This document shows, piece by piece, positions 23,009 through 31,351 of a stretch of 64,000 bases of DNA. Source of the DNA: JANRLJ01 sp033762735 (GTDB lineage Bacteria > Chloroflexota > Anaerolineae > Aggregatilineales > Phototrophicaceae); assembly GCA_033762735.1 (NCBI GenBank), contig JANRLJ010000190.1:1-64000 (forward strand). Reading direction: 5' to 3'. Numbering within the stretch: the stretch's first letter is position 1; each line of letters begins with the position of its first letter. Below the pieces are notes generated by a model. It was given only the letters and a program-made list of their open reading frames with translations. It ran no database searches and was not told where the DNA came from. The position numbers and the translations under genes were made by a program.

Positions 23009-23063
23009 GTGTTGAATTCCTTTATTTCAACACAAAGTATAATGTGATCGCGGCTCTTGTCAA
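23009..23063 (-). promoter_or_regulatory. Promoter of the cysH-sat-cysPTWA operon with an adjacent dyad
   Basis: TTGACA (23058-23063), 16-base spacer, TATACT (23036-23041) on the minus strand. At the expected start of transcription lies a perfect inverted repeat with eight-base arms (GTGTTGAA and TTCAACAC, 23009-23033) whose loop holds the ribosome site of leader 1. It may be an operator or an mRNA hairpin controlling leader translation. Confidence 0.8.
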
Positions 23064-23159
23064 GCAAATGATGATATTAACAACAATTTTCTGAAAAGGC
23101 TTGCAGTCTACACGACAGGTTGATAGCCATTGACTCTGCCCTGCTTGACCACAGACTCC

Positions 23160-23204
23160 TTGACACCAACAACAATACCCGCTACATTATTGTAAACGCT
23201 TGCA
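23160..23204 (+). promoter_or_regulatory. lacI-1 promoter with a cre-like operator
   Basis: TTGACA (23160-23165), 17 bases, TACATT (23183-23188), followed at once by TGTAAACGCTTGCA (23191-23204), a pseudo-palindrome with the central CG of LacI-family operators. Confidence 0.65.
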
Positions 23205-23287
23205 AGATTGACAGCACGAAACGGCGAACTTATGCGTATAGATGTGGTTTTAATAAGAACAAAACCCGTTTTATAAGCATCTATTAC

Positions 23288-23301
23288 TGAAAACGCTTTC
23301 A
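23288..23301 (+). promoter_or_regulatory. Second cre-like LacI-family operator
   Basis: TGAAAACGCTTTCA fits the general cre pattern TGWAANCGNTNWCA at every position. It lies 20 bases before the lacI-1 start, so autoregulation is likely. Confidence 0.6.
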
Positions 23302-23320
23302 TGAAAAAGATGGTTTTTTG

Positions 23321-24361
23321 ATGGATAACGACGAAAAAAAGCAGTCTCCTCCTACGATTATGGATGTTGCGCGCGAGTCGGGTGTTTCCTACGCCACCGT
23401 GTCCCGTGCGTTGAATGGATATGAATTCGTCAAGCCCAGCACACGAGAAAAAGTCCTGCTGGCCGCTGAAAAACTGGGCTATGTCCCCAACAATCAGGCG
23501 CGGAGCCTGGCGGGCGGGCGCTCCAACCTGATTGGTATTCTCGCTCCCGCGCTGGATAACGGCTATATTGCTGAGATCATTCGCGGGATTGATGAGGAAC
23601 TTGCCAAATCCAGCTACAACCTAATCCTCTACACCACCCATCGGCATCACGGCAAAGAGTCGAATTACGTCGCGTCCATCGTCAATGGCGTGGCGGACGG
23701 CCTGCTGCTGATTGTGCCGCTGATTCCAACCACCTACCTGGATGCCCTGCGCCATCAGAATTTCCCTCATGTGCTGATCGACCAATCCGACTTTGCCGAA
23801 AAAAGCGGTGTTGTAAACGCAACCAACTGGCAGGGAGCATACGACGCAACGCAGTATCTCCTTCAACTGGGGCATCAGCGCATCGGTTTTATCGGCGGCA
23901 TGGCTGAACTCAGCAGTGCGATTGAGCGTCTCAACGGCTATCGCACGGCGCTTGAGGATGCGCAGCTTCCAAGCCTTGATGAACTTATCACCGTTGGCGA
24001 TTTCACAGAAGCGGGGGGTTATGCGGCAACACAAAAATTACTGAATGTGCCTCACCGCCCTACCGCAATTTTTGCCTCCAATGATTTATCTGCGTTTGGT
24101 GCGATGGAAGCGATTCGCCAGCACGGGCTGCGTATCCCTGATGATATTTCAGTGGTGGGGTTTGATGATATTCCGCAAGCCTCTATTGCCCATCCTAAAC
24201 TGACAACGGTGCGGCAGCCGCTCGAACAGATGGGAAGGGTGGCCGTGAAAATGCTGCTGGAACAGATTGAAGACCAGTCACGTCCTCCGCGTCGTGTGAC
24301 GCTGGCAACACGGCTTATCGTCCGCGACTCCTGCCAGTCACTACACGCGGATAACGGATAA
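23321..24361 (+). CDS. LacI family regulator of the first sugar cluster
   Basis: A 346-residue repressor. The N-terminal helix-turn-helix reads TIMDVARESGVSYATVSRALNG (in two parts, residues 13-34) with the hinge helix near ARSLAGG, followed by a periplasmic-binding-type ligand domain and the GFDDIPQASIAHPKLTTVRQP ending typical of the family. It starts at ATG 23321 (a TTG precedes it). Two cre-like sites lie upstream. The ABC transporter and GH3 genes follow on the same strand, so the ligand is probably a plant oligosaccharide or its monomer. Confidence 0.92.
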   Translation: MDNDEKKQSPPTIMDVARESGVSYATVSRALNGYEFVKPSTREKVLLAAEKLGYVPNNQARSLAGGRSNLIGILAPALDNGYIAEIIRGIDEELAKSSYNLILYTTHRHHGKESNYVASIVNGVADGLLLIVPLIPTTYLDALRHQNFPHVLIDQSDFAEKSGVVNATNWQGAYDATQYLLQLGHQRIGFIGGMAELSSAIERLNGYRTALEDAQLPSLDELITVGDFTEAGGYAATQKLLNVPHRPTAIFASNDLSAFGAMEAIRQHGLRIPDDISVVGFDDIPQASIAHPKLTTVRQPLEQMGRVAVKMLLEQIEDQSRPPRRVTLATRLIVRDSCQSLHADNG

Positions 24362-24467
24362 CAGTTTTTTATGAAAGGGGGTGATGCAAGGCAAGAGACT
24401 CTGAACTGCCTATCGCTGAACTCGAAGAATCACTCAGGTAATTAATATTTAAAGGAGTAACAATCCC

Positions 24468-25757
24468 GTGAAAACACGCCCACAATCAATAATGCTTATG
24501 TTGACGGTGCTGCTCATGGCGCTGACCGTCGGCACCGTCTCCGCCCAGGAAGAAGTCACCATCGACTGGTGGCACATCAGCACCGAAGAATCGCAGGCCG
24601 CCTACTGGCAGAGCCTCGCCGACGCCTACACCGCCGAGCATCCTAACGTCACCATCAACATCACCATTCTGGAAAACGCCGCCTTCAAGGAACGCCTCAC
24701 GACCGTCATGCAGGCCGATGAACCGCCTGATCTGTTCCAGAGCTGGGGTGGCGCGGTTCTGTGGACTTACGCTGACAACGGTCTGGTGCGCAATATCGCC
24801 TCGGAACTGGAAGGCGAATGGCGCGATTCGTTCTCTGCACAGGCAGCGTTAGAACTTTACGGTCAGGATGGTGAGTATTACGGTGTGCCCTGGACGTGGG
24901 GCGCGGTTGGCCTGTTCTATAACAAAGCGCTTTTTGAACAGGCAGGCCTTGACCCGGAAGCACCCCCGCAGACCTGGGAAGAATTCCTGGCGGCGGTGCA
25001 AACGCTGAAGGACGCAGGCATTACCCCGATTGCGCTCGGCGAAGGTGAGAAGTGGCCGGGGCACTTCTGGTGGGTGTATCTGGCGCTGCGCCTGGGGGGT
25101 GAAGAAGCCTTCCTCAGCGCATACGACCGCAGCGGCACGTTCGCAGATGAGCCATTTGTGCAGGCGGGCGAATATCTCCAGCAGCTTGTTGACCTTGAAC
25201 CGTTCTCAGAAGGCTTCCTTGCACTGAGCCACCCCGAATCCCAGGGCATCTTCGGCAATGGCGAAGCCGCCATGTTGCTGATGGGTCAGTGGACACCCGC
25301 TGCACAAGCTCAGTACAGCGCCAGCGGCGAAGGCATTGGTGAGGAAAACCTCGGCTTCTTCAATTTCCCGGCTGTGGAAGGCGGCGCGGGCGATCCGGGT
25401 GATGTCCTCGGCGGCGGCGATGGTTTCGCGGTCGGTCGCGATGCACCTGATGAAACGGTCGATTTCCTGCGCTTTATCACCAGCGTGGAGAATCAGCGTA
25501 CTGGTGCAGAAATTTTCATCGTCCCGGTGGTTGCGGAGGCGGAAGATGCGGTGACAGACGACCCGATCATGGGAGCGATTCTCGAAGCCCGCAACAGTGC
25601 GCCGTACTTCCAGCTTTACTACGATCAGTTCCTGCCGCCTGCCGTCGGTTCAGCAGTGAATGACGCTGTCCAGACCATTTTTGCAGGCACGGCCAGCGCC
25701 GAGGAAGCTGCGCAGGCCATTGAAGAAGTTGCTGCGTTCGAACTGAGCGGCAGCTAA
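24468..25757 (+). CDS. Sugar ABC transporter binding protein (xylo-oligosaccharide type likely)
   Basis: A 429-residue family 1 binding protein, GTG start at 24468 with AAAGGAG ten bases upstream, signal peptide ending TVSAQE. Its segments DLFQSWGGAVLWTYADNGLV and FQLYYDQFLPPAVGSAVNDAVQ recur closely in the binding-protein half of the xylanase fusion at 61.7-64 kb, so both probably bind the same sugars. With the downstream permeases it forms an importer; no ATPase gene is in the cluster, so a shared MsmK/UgpC-type ATPase encoded elsewhere is expected. Confidence 0.88.
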   Translation: MKTRPQSIMLMLTVLLMALTVGTVSAQEEVTIDWWHISTEESQAAYWQSLADAYTAEHPNVTINITILENAAFKERLTTVMQADEPPDLFQSWGGAVLWTYADNGLVRNIASELEGEWRDSFSAQAALELYGQDGEYYGVPWTWGAVGLFYNKALFEQAGLDPEAPPQTWEEFLAAVQTLKDAGITPIALGEGEKWPGHFWWVYLALRLGGEEAFLSAYDRSGTFADEPFVQAGEYLQQLVDLEPFSEGFLALSHPESQGIFGNGEAAMLLMGQWTPAAQAQYSASGEGIGEENLGFFNFPAVEGGAGDPGDVLGGGDGFAVGRDAPDETVDFLRFITSVENQRTGAEIFIVPVVAEAEDAVTDDPIMGAILEARNSAPYFQLYYDQFLPPAVGSAVNDAVQTIFAGTASAEEAAQAIEEVAAFELSGS

Positions 25758-25766
25758 GGGTGGTCA

Positions 25767-25821
25767 GAAGATGTGGAGGTAAAAGACATTCCCCAATGGC
25801 TTGAGCCACCTCCACATCTTC
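25767..25821 (+). repeat. Intercistronic hairpin after the binding-protein gene
   Basis: A perfect 14-base-pair stem (GAAGATGTGGAGGT and ACCTCCACATCTTC) without a T run, placed between the binding-protein and permease genes. Such hairpins protect the upstream mRNA and give more binding protein than permease. Confidence 0.75.
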
Positions 25822-25872
25822 CCCACAGGGCGCAAAATCGCACCGCAATAAATTTACCAAAGAGTTCAGTTT

Positions 25873-26856
25873 ATGTCTGCAATCCGATCAAGAATACTAC
25901 CCACGTCTTACGAGCGAGCCAGGCGCGATAGGCAGCGGCACCAGCGCAATAAAGCGGCGTTGATTACCCTGTTTACTCTGCCGGGGATGGTGATTTTTTT
26001 CCTTTTTGTGCTCTTTCCAATCGCGCAGTCGGCCTATTTCAGCCTTTTCGATTGGGAGGGATATGGCCCCCCAACCGACTATATTGCGCTTGGGAATTAC
26101 ACCCGCCTGTTCAATCACAGCGTGTTTCGCACGTCGGTCAGCAACAGCTTCACGATTATGCTGCTCTCACTCGTGATTCAGCTTCCCCTCTCGCTTGGTC
26201 TGGCGCTGCTGGTTGGGCGCGGTGAACTGCCGGGCAGAGGGGTGTTTCGCGCGATTCTGTTTATCCCCTATATTTTCTCAGAAGTCATTACCGCCATTAT
26301 CTGGCGATATGTGTTAAGTCCCGACGATGGTGCGCTGCTGAATTCGGTGCTGACGACGTTCATCCCCGGTTATGAGCCGATTGGCTGGCTGGCCGAACGC
26401 AACATCGTCCTGTATGCCCTGTTCATCGTCCTTACCTGGAAATTCTTCGGGTTCCATATGATTTTGTACATGGCCGGGTTGCAGGGAATTCCCAAAGACC
26501 TGGAAGAAGCGGCGCGTGTGGACGGCGCTACTGAAGCACAGGTCTTGCGCTTCGTCACGCTTCCCCTGCTCGGCAGCACCATCCGGCTGACGATCTTCCT
26601 CTCGGTGGTGGGGTCGTTCCAGCAGTTCGTCCTGGCCTGGGTTCTGACCAACGAAGGGGGTCCCGCCAACGCCAGCCAACTGCTGGCAACCTACCTGTAT
26701 AAGTTCGGCATCAGCCAGCAAAAGCTGGGCTACGGCAGCGCGGTCGCCATCGTCCTGTTTGCCATCGCCTTCGGCTTTTCGGTCATCTATCAGCGACTCT
26801 TTATGCGGCACGATTTTGCGACTCGTTCGGTGGGTGCGGGCGGGAGGACAGGCTGA
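25873..26856 (+). CDS. Sugar ABC transporter permease 1 (MalF type)
   Basis: A 327-residue membrane subunit with a basic N-terminus, six helices and the coupling motif LEEAARVDGATEAQVLRFVTLPLL (EAA loop, residues about 210-233). It overlaps the next permease gene by one base (TGATG). Partner of the binding protein just upstream. Confidence 0.9.
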   Translation: MSAIRSRILPTSYERARRDRQRHQRNKAALITLFTLPGMVIFFLFVLFPIAQSAYFSLFDWEGYGPPTDYIALGNYTRLFNHSVFRTSVSNSFTIMLLSLVIQLPLSLGLALLVGRGELPGRGVFRAILFIPYIFSEVITAIIWRYVLSPDDGALLNSVLTTFIPGYEPIGWLAERNIVLYALFIVLTWKFFGFHMILYMAGLQGIPKDLEEAARVDGATEAQVLRFVTLPLLGSTIRLTIFLSVVGSFQQFVLAWVLTNEGGPANASQLLATYLYKFGISQQKLGYGSAVAIVLFAIAFGFSVIYQRLFMRHDFATRSVGAGGRTG

Positions 26857-27692
26857 TGTTCGGAACACGTCAACTTCCCTGGACAATCCTGAAATACGCG
26901 CTGCTGGTGCTGATCTGCCTGGTCATTATGGGCCCCGTGCTGACCGCCGTCCTGGGCAGCATACGGACGACGGGCGAATTTGTCTCGACCCCCTTTGGAC
27001 TACCGCAGAATGGAATACAATGGGAGAACTACCTGGGAATTCTGGAAAACCCGTCGTTCTGGAATTCGTTAAAAAACAGCCTCATCATTACCCTCGGTGT
27101 CACCATCCTGAATATTATGCTCGCAAGTATGCTGGCGTTCGTCTTCAGCCGAGTCAGTTTTTATGGTCGCGGACTGTTGTTCAATATCCTGCTGATCGGG
27201 CTGCTGTTTCCACTGGTGATTGCCATCCTGCCGATCTTTATTCAGGTGCGCCAGCTTAATCTGATCGACAGTATGTGGGGAGTGATTCTGCCGCTGGTGG
27301 CCTTTGGCCTACCGGGCAGCGTCGTCATCCTGCGAAACTTTTTTATCGCTATTCCCAGCGAACTGGAAGACGCGGCTTATATTGACGGCTGCACACCATT
27401 CGGGTTTTTCCGTTATATTCTGCTCCCACTGGCACGGCCTGCCCTGTTAGCGGTTGCCACGCTCCAGGTCATCGCGGGCTGGAACGAGTATTTTCTCCCG
27501 CTGCTCATCCTGACCGACCCCGACCAGTGGCCGCTGCCGCTCGGCATCATGCAGTTCCAGGGGCAGTATGGCACGGACTATGCACGGATTATGGCCTACG
27601 TCACCCTGCTGATTATTCCCGCAGTCCTATTTTATTTAGTTGCGGAAAAATACATCGTTACAGGTTTAACAGGCGGTGAATTGAAGGGCTGA
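26856..27692 (+). CDS. Sugar ABC transporter permease 2 (MalG type)
   Basis: A 278-residue permease with six helices and the EAA loop ELEDAAYIDGCTPFGFFRYILLP, and the family ending YIVTGLTGGELKG. Translationally coupled to permease 1. Completes the membrane part of the importer. Confidence 0.9.
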   Translation: MFGTRQLPWTILKYALLVLICLVIMGPVLTAVLGSIRTTGEFVSTPFGLPQNGIQWENYLGILENPSFWNSLKNSLIITLGVTILNIMLASMLAFVFSRVSFYGRGLLFNILLIGLLFPLVIAILPIFIQVRQLNLIDSMWGVILPLVAFGLPGSVVILRNFFIAIPSELEDAAYIDGCTPFGFFRYILLPLARPALLAVATLQVIAGWNEYFLPLLILTDPDQWPLPLGIMQFQGQYGTDYARIMAYVTLLIIPAVLFYLVAEKYIVTGLTGGELKG

Positions 27693-27741
27693 TTTTCCGC
27701 TGATTTATCCAGCCAACCACAACAGGAAAGTTCGGGTTTTT

Positions 27742-30099
27742 ATGTCGATCAACAGCACGGTAGTTACAGATGCGCGTCGATCTGTTGAAGATCGCGCTGC
27801 ACTGCTTCTGGAACAAATGACACTGGACGAAAAACTGGCACAGATCGTCGGTGTATGGGTCACGTGGCTGCTCTCCCCCACCCGTCAGTTTGAAGAGTCG
27901 AAAGCAAGGCAGCATGTCGAACATGGGGTAGGCCATGTCGCGCGCATCGCTGGCGCATCGCAGCTCCCGCCACAGGAAAGCGCTCGACTCGCCAATCGCA
28001 TTCAGAAATTTCTGCGGGAGCAAACGCGGCTTGGTATCCCCGCCATTGTCCATGAGGAAAGCTGCGCGGGGTATCTGGCGCTTGGCGCTACTACGTTTCC
28101 TCAGGCCATTGGGCTGGCCTCGACCTGGGAACCAGAACTGATCGAACAGATGACCGTCGTGATCCGCCAGCAGATGCGGGCAGCAGGTGCCCATCACGCC
28201 CTCGGCCCGGTGCTGGATATTACCCGCGATGCACGCTGGGGGCGGATGGAGGAAACCTTCGGCGAAGACCCATTTCTTACGTCCGCGCTCGGCATGGCTT
28301 ATGTGCGCGGCATCCAGGGAGAGAATCTAAGGGAAGGGCTTGCGGCGACTGGCAAGCATTTCCTTGCACACGGGATGCCCGAAGGCGGCATGAACTGGGC
28401 ACCTGCCCATGTTCCTGAGCGGGAACTGCGCGAAATTTTCCTGACTCCCTTTGCCGCTGTAATCCGGGAAGGTAAGATCGCGTCGATGATGAACGCTTAT
28501 CATGAACTCGATGGCATTCCCTGTGGCAGTTCGCGGGAACTGATGGTCGATCTGCTGCGCGGTGAAATGGGTTTCGAGGGGGTGGTTGCTGCTGACTATT
28601 TCACACTGAAAGCCCTGGTCGATTACCACCGTGTCGCCCGCGATAAGGCAGAAGCGGCTCGGATGGGGCTGGAAGCGGGGATCGACGTTGAACTGCCCGC
28701 CCGCGATTGTTACGGCGAACCTCTGAAACAAGCGCTGCTCGAAGGCCGTATTCCGATGGAACTGGTCGATCAATCCGTGAGACGGGTTCTCAGGATGAAA
28801 TTCGAGCTGGGGCTGTTTGAGAACCCTTATGTCGATGAAGGCCGGGTGGTTGAAGTCTTTGCTGCGCCGGAAGCACGAGAACTTTCCCGTCGTCTCGCAC
28901 AGAAATCACTCGTCCTGCTGAAAAACGATGGGCTGCTGCCGTTGTCGAAATCAGCAGGCAAAATTGCACTGATCGGTCCCCATGCTGACAGTGTACGCCT
29001 GCTGCAAGGCGATTATCATTACCCCTCCCATTTGATCCACATTTTCGACCAGGTCACCGAAATGGATGCGCCGAATCCGCAGGATCGGCTGGTGCCTGTG
29101 GATTGGAGCGCGCATTTTCCGCCGACAGTGACGGTACTGGAAGCGCTCAAAGCAGCGGTCGCTACGGAAACACGGATTCATTATGCCAGAGGGTGTGATG
29201 TCAATGACCGTGACACCTCTGGTTTTGCGGAAGCGGTGGAAGCCGCCCGACAGTCAGAAGTCGCCATCGTCGTTCTGGGCGATCAATCAGGGCTGGGGAA
29301 AGGCAGCACGGTTGGCGAGTCGCTTGACTCTGCCACCCTCATGCTGCCGGGGATACAGCAAGCTTTGCTGGAAGCGATTTGCGCCACCGGAACACCGGTT
29401 GTGCTGGTTCTTGTGACAGGCAGACCGTATCAACTGACCTGGGGGGAAGAACAAATCCCGGCCATTCTGGAAGCATGGTTGCCTGCGCAGGAAGGCGGCG
29501 CGGCTATCATCGATGCGCTGTTCGGGGATATAAACCCTGGCGGCAAACTCACGGTCACGTTCCCACGTGCGGCAGGACAAGTCCCGGTCTATTACAATCA
29601 CAAACCCTCCGGCGGGCGGAGCAACTGGCATACCAACTACGTTGATCAGAGTACTACTCCCCTTTTCCCCTTCGGTCATGGCCTGAGTTACACCCGGTTC
29701 ACTTACAGCGATCTGAGCCTAAGCCATCAGCAGATCACACCGTTGGAAACACTGACCATCAGTCTCACAGTCAAAAACACCGGGGAATACGCAGGGGATG
29801 AAGTGGTGCAGTTGTACATCGCCGATCCCGTTGCCAGTGTTACCCGCCCTGTCAAAATGCTCAAGGGCTTCAAGCGTATCTTCCTTGAACCCAATCAAGA
29901 AAAGACCATTACCTTTCAGCTCGACATGCGTCACTTTGCATTTTACGACCGCCAGATGCAGTATGTGGTTGAGCCGGGGACAGTTGAAGTGATGGTCGGC
30001 AGTTCCTCGGCAGATATTCGGCTGACAGGTCAGCTTGAGATTGTCGGATCAACTACTTCGGTAGAGCAGGTCTTCTTCACGCCTGTGGAGGTTACGTAA
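27742..30099 (+). CDS. Family 3 glycoside hydrolase (beta-xylosidase or beta-glucosidase)
   Basis: A 785-residue intracellular enzyme (no signal peptide). Domain order is GH3 N-terminal TIM barrel (substrate-binding GKHFLAHG near 210, catalytic Asp in GVVAADYFTL near 285), the C-terminal alpha/beta domain (SLVLLKNDGLLPL, then GESLDSATLMLPG) and a fibronectin III-like domain from about 660. It removes terminal sugars from imported oligosaccharides. The link of this operon to xylan (shared binding-protein type with a xylanase fusion) favours beta-xylosidase; glucosidase activity remains possible. Confidence 0.9.
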   Translation: MSINSTVVTDARRSVEDRAALLLEQMTLDEKLAQIVGVWVTWLLSPTRQFEESKARQHVEHGVGHVARIAGASQLPPQESARLANRIQKFLREQTRLGIPAIVHEESCAGYLALGATTFPQAIGLASTWEPELIEQMTVVIRQQMRAAGAHHALGPVLDITRDARWGRMEETFGEDPFLTSALGMAYVRGIQGENLREGLAATGKHFLAHGMPEGGMNWAPAHVPERELREIFLTPFAAVIREGKIASMMNAYHELDGIPCGSSRELMVDLLRGEMGFEGVVAADYFTLKALVDYHRVARDKAEAARMGLEAGIDVELPARDCYGEPLKQALLEGRIPMELVDQSVRRVLRMKFELGLFENPYVDEGRVVEVFAAPEARELSRRLAQKSLVLLKNDGLLPLSKSAGKIALIGPHADSVRLLQGDYHYPSHLIHIFDQVTEMDAPNPQDRLVPVDWSAHFPPTVTVLEALKAAVATETRIHYARGCDVNDRDTSGFAEAVEAARQSEVAIVVLGDQSGLGKGSTVGESLDSATLMLPGIQQALLEAICATGTPVVLVLVTGRPYQLTWGEEQIPAILEAWLPAQEGGAAIIDALFGDINPGGKLTVTFPRAAGQVPVYYNHKPSGGRSNWHTNYVDQSTTPLFPFGHGLSYTRFTYSDLSLSHQQITPLETLTISLTVKNTGEYAGDEVVQLYIADPVASVTRPVKMLKGFKRIFLEPNQEKTITFQLDMRHFAFYDRQMQYVVEPGTVEVMVGSSSADIRLTGQLEIVGSTTSVEQVFFTPVEVT

Positions 30100-30159
30100 T
30101 CGGTTCAGCACGCAGGTTTCAACCTGTATCAGAAACCTACCTACCACAGAGGGTGCCTC

Positions 30160-30687
30160 TCAGGTCTTGTTGGGCTGGACAAGATGCTGCTGAAAAAACA
30201 CCTGCCACACCCCGCATCCTTCAATAAAAGGCTGCATCAATGCCTGTTCAGCCTGTCGCAGATGCATCAGGTCGTGCCCGCCCCACTGATGTAACATCTG
30301 GCTCAGCGTTACCAAACCAAGTTGCGGATGTACCGCTTCCCGTTCCAGGTCGGAGGCGGTAATCTGATCCAGCAGCCTGAGATTTTCGCGCCGTAAAGCG
30401 TCGAACTGTTGTGCCAGGTATTCGGACGAAACATCAGCAGTGAAGGAGATAGTGGCTGTTGCCGGGGAAAAGGCAGGGAACGCTGCCCCGGTGAAGAACG
30501 CCTGAAAACGCGGCGGAACAGCGTTTCGATCAAAGTCGATCAGGTGCTCCAGACATTCCAGCGCCGACCATTCCCCTGCTGCGGGTTGCCGCTTCAGCAG
30601 GTTTTCAGGCAAAACAGCAACCAGCGATTGCCAGCGCACAGGGGTTGTCTCCAGCAATGCTTTTACCGTTGAAACGATGTCCATCAT
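30160..30687 (-). CDS. DinB-like protein
   Basis: A 175-residue four-helix-bundle protein of the DinB/YfiT superfamily, with PENLLKRQPAAGEWSALECLEHL at residues 28-50 and HQWGGHDLMHLRQ near 135-147, the three-His metal site of the family. Members are thiol-dependent transferases or hydrolases; the substrate here is unknown. It faces the GH3 gene and diverges from the lysine leader region. Two adjacent ATG codons (30687, 30684) could each be the start. Confidence 0.82.
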   Translation of the reverse strand: MMDIVSTVKALLETTPVRWQSLVAVLPENLLKRQPAAGEWSALECLEHLIDFDRNAVPPRFQAFFTGAAFPAFSPATATISFTADVSSEYLAQQFDALRRENLRLLDQITASDLEREAVHPQLGLVTLSQMLHQWGGHDLMHLRQAEQALMQPFIEGCGVWQVFFQQHLVQPNKT

Positions 30688-30830
30688 CGCGTTTCCTGTG
30701 ATAGAGCGATCCTCCCCTATTATATGCGAATCTGTTTATCATTTCGGGGTAAAGGCAATGGAGTAAAGTCAGGCAACCTGCCTAAACGAATTCGTAAACT
30801 CTGCCAATATTTCATTTAACAGCGATCTCC

Positions 30831-30836
30831 TATGAT
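30831..30836 (+). promoter_or_regulatory. Possible -10 box for the lysine leader transcript
   Basis: TATGAT stands 20 bases before the first lysine leader ORF. No good -35 box is found at normal spacing, so the call is weak. It would give a 5-prime end only about 13 bases before the leader start. Confidence 0.35.
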
Positions 30837-30855
30837 CGTGTCTGAGGAAAAAATT

Positions 30856-30912
30856 ATGAGCGCGTTAACTATCAAGAAGGCGAAGAAGCAGACCACCCAA
30901 CCATTGTGTTAG
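30856..30912 (+). CDS. Lysine leader peptide 1 of the lys operon
   Basis: An 18-codon ORF encoding MSALTIKKAKKQTTQPLC, with GAGG nine bases upstream of ATG. Codons 7, 8, 10 and 11 are Lys (all AAG). The bases TGTTAGGGC (30907-30915), containing the TAG stop, can pair with GCCCTGACA (30958-30966): nine pairs, one G-U. That helix takes half of the 5-prime arm and the whole loop of the following terminator. Stalling on Lys codons would leave it free; a ribosome at the stop would cover it. Confidence 0.88.
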   Translation: MSALTIKKAKKQTTQPLC

Positions 30913-30953
30913 GGCTTTTTCGTTTCCTGGATGCTGACCAGATCGACGACAAG

Positions 30954-30978
30954 AACCGCCCTGACAGGCGGTTTTTTT
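30954..30978 (+). terminator. Attenuator terminator 1 before lysW
   Basis: Arms AACCGCC (30954-30960) and GGCGGTT (30967-30973) with loop CTGACA and seven T. It follows lysine leader 1 by about 40 bases. Confidence 0.88.
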
Positions 30979-31007
30979 GTTGTATAGCCGGGAAGGCTTC
31001 TGAATTC

Positions 31008-31079
31008 ATGTTTGCTACATTCCATACCAATTTTGATAAGCGCAGCAAGTGCAAGAAGCCGGATAAACCATCTGGATAG
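31008..31079 (+). CDS. Lysine leader peptide 2 of the lys operon
   Basis: A 23-codon ORF with GGAAGG eleven bases upstream of ATG. Lys codons are 11, 14, 16, 17 and 20, with one Arg at 12. Bases CATCTGGAT (31069-31077), reaching into the TAG stop, can pair with GTCCAGATG (31114-31122): nine pairs, one G-U. This occupies the upper half of the 5-prime arm of terminator 2. The layout repeats that of leader 1 although the sequences differ, so the two are probably not a recent duplication. Confidence 0.87.
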   Translation: MFATFHTNFDKRSKCKKPDKPSG

Positions 31080-31108
31080 TTGTGCTGCGCCACACCCTTG
31101 TTGCTGAG

Positions 31109-31154
31109 CCGCCGTCCAGATGCACATCCTGCGCTGGACGGCGGTTTTGTTTTT
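31109..31154 (+). terminator. Attenuator terminator 2 before lysW
   Basis: A perfect 11-base-pair stem (CCGCCGTCCAG at 31109-31119, CTGGACGGCGG at 31134-31144), 14-base loop and TTTTGTTTTT. It ends 30 bases before the lysW start. Confidence 0.92.
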
Positions 31155-31183
31155 CGCCGATTTCTTAGGAAAAGGAAAAAGTC

Positions 31184-31351
31184 ATGAACCCATTTTGCCC
31201 TGAATGTGAAGCCGAGATCACCCTGCCCGCCAATGTAATGCAAAATGAACTGGTCGCCTGTCCGGACTGTGGTGCGGATTTAGAGGTCATCAACCTCGAT
31301 CCGGTCGATCTCGCGCTGGCGCCTGAAGTTGAAGAAGACTGGGGGGAATAA
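31184..31351 (+). CDS. lysW: Lysine biosynthesis amino-group carrier protein LysW
   Basis: A 55-residue carrier. It has two CxxC pairs (CPEC at residues 5-8, CPDC near 26-29) for a zinc ion and ends in the invariant EDWGE, whose last Glu gamma-carboxyl is joined to the amino group of alpha-aminoadipate. The attached intermediate is then processed to lysine by LysZ, LysY, LysJ and LysK. AAGG lies eight bases before ATG. The stop overlaps the lysX start (TAATG). It opens the lysW-X-Y-Z-J-K operon behind the double attenuator. Confidence 0.96.
   Translation: MNPFCPECEAEITLPANVMQNELVACPDCGADLEVINLDPVDLALAPEVEEDWGE

Noticed and set aside
23191..23301. CcpA catabolite-control sites
   Set aside because: The sites match the general cre pattern, but they flank a LacI-family gene and CcpA itself is a Firmicutes protein; local LacI control is simpler.
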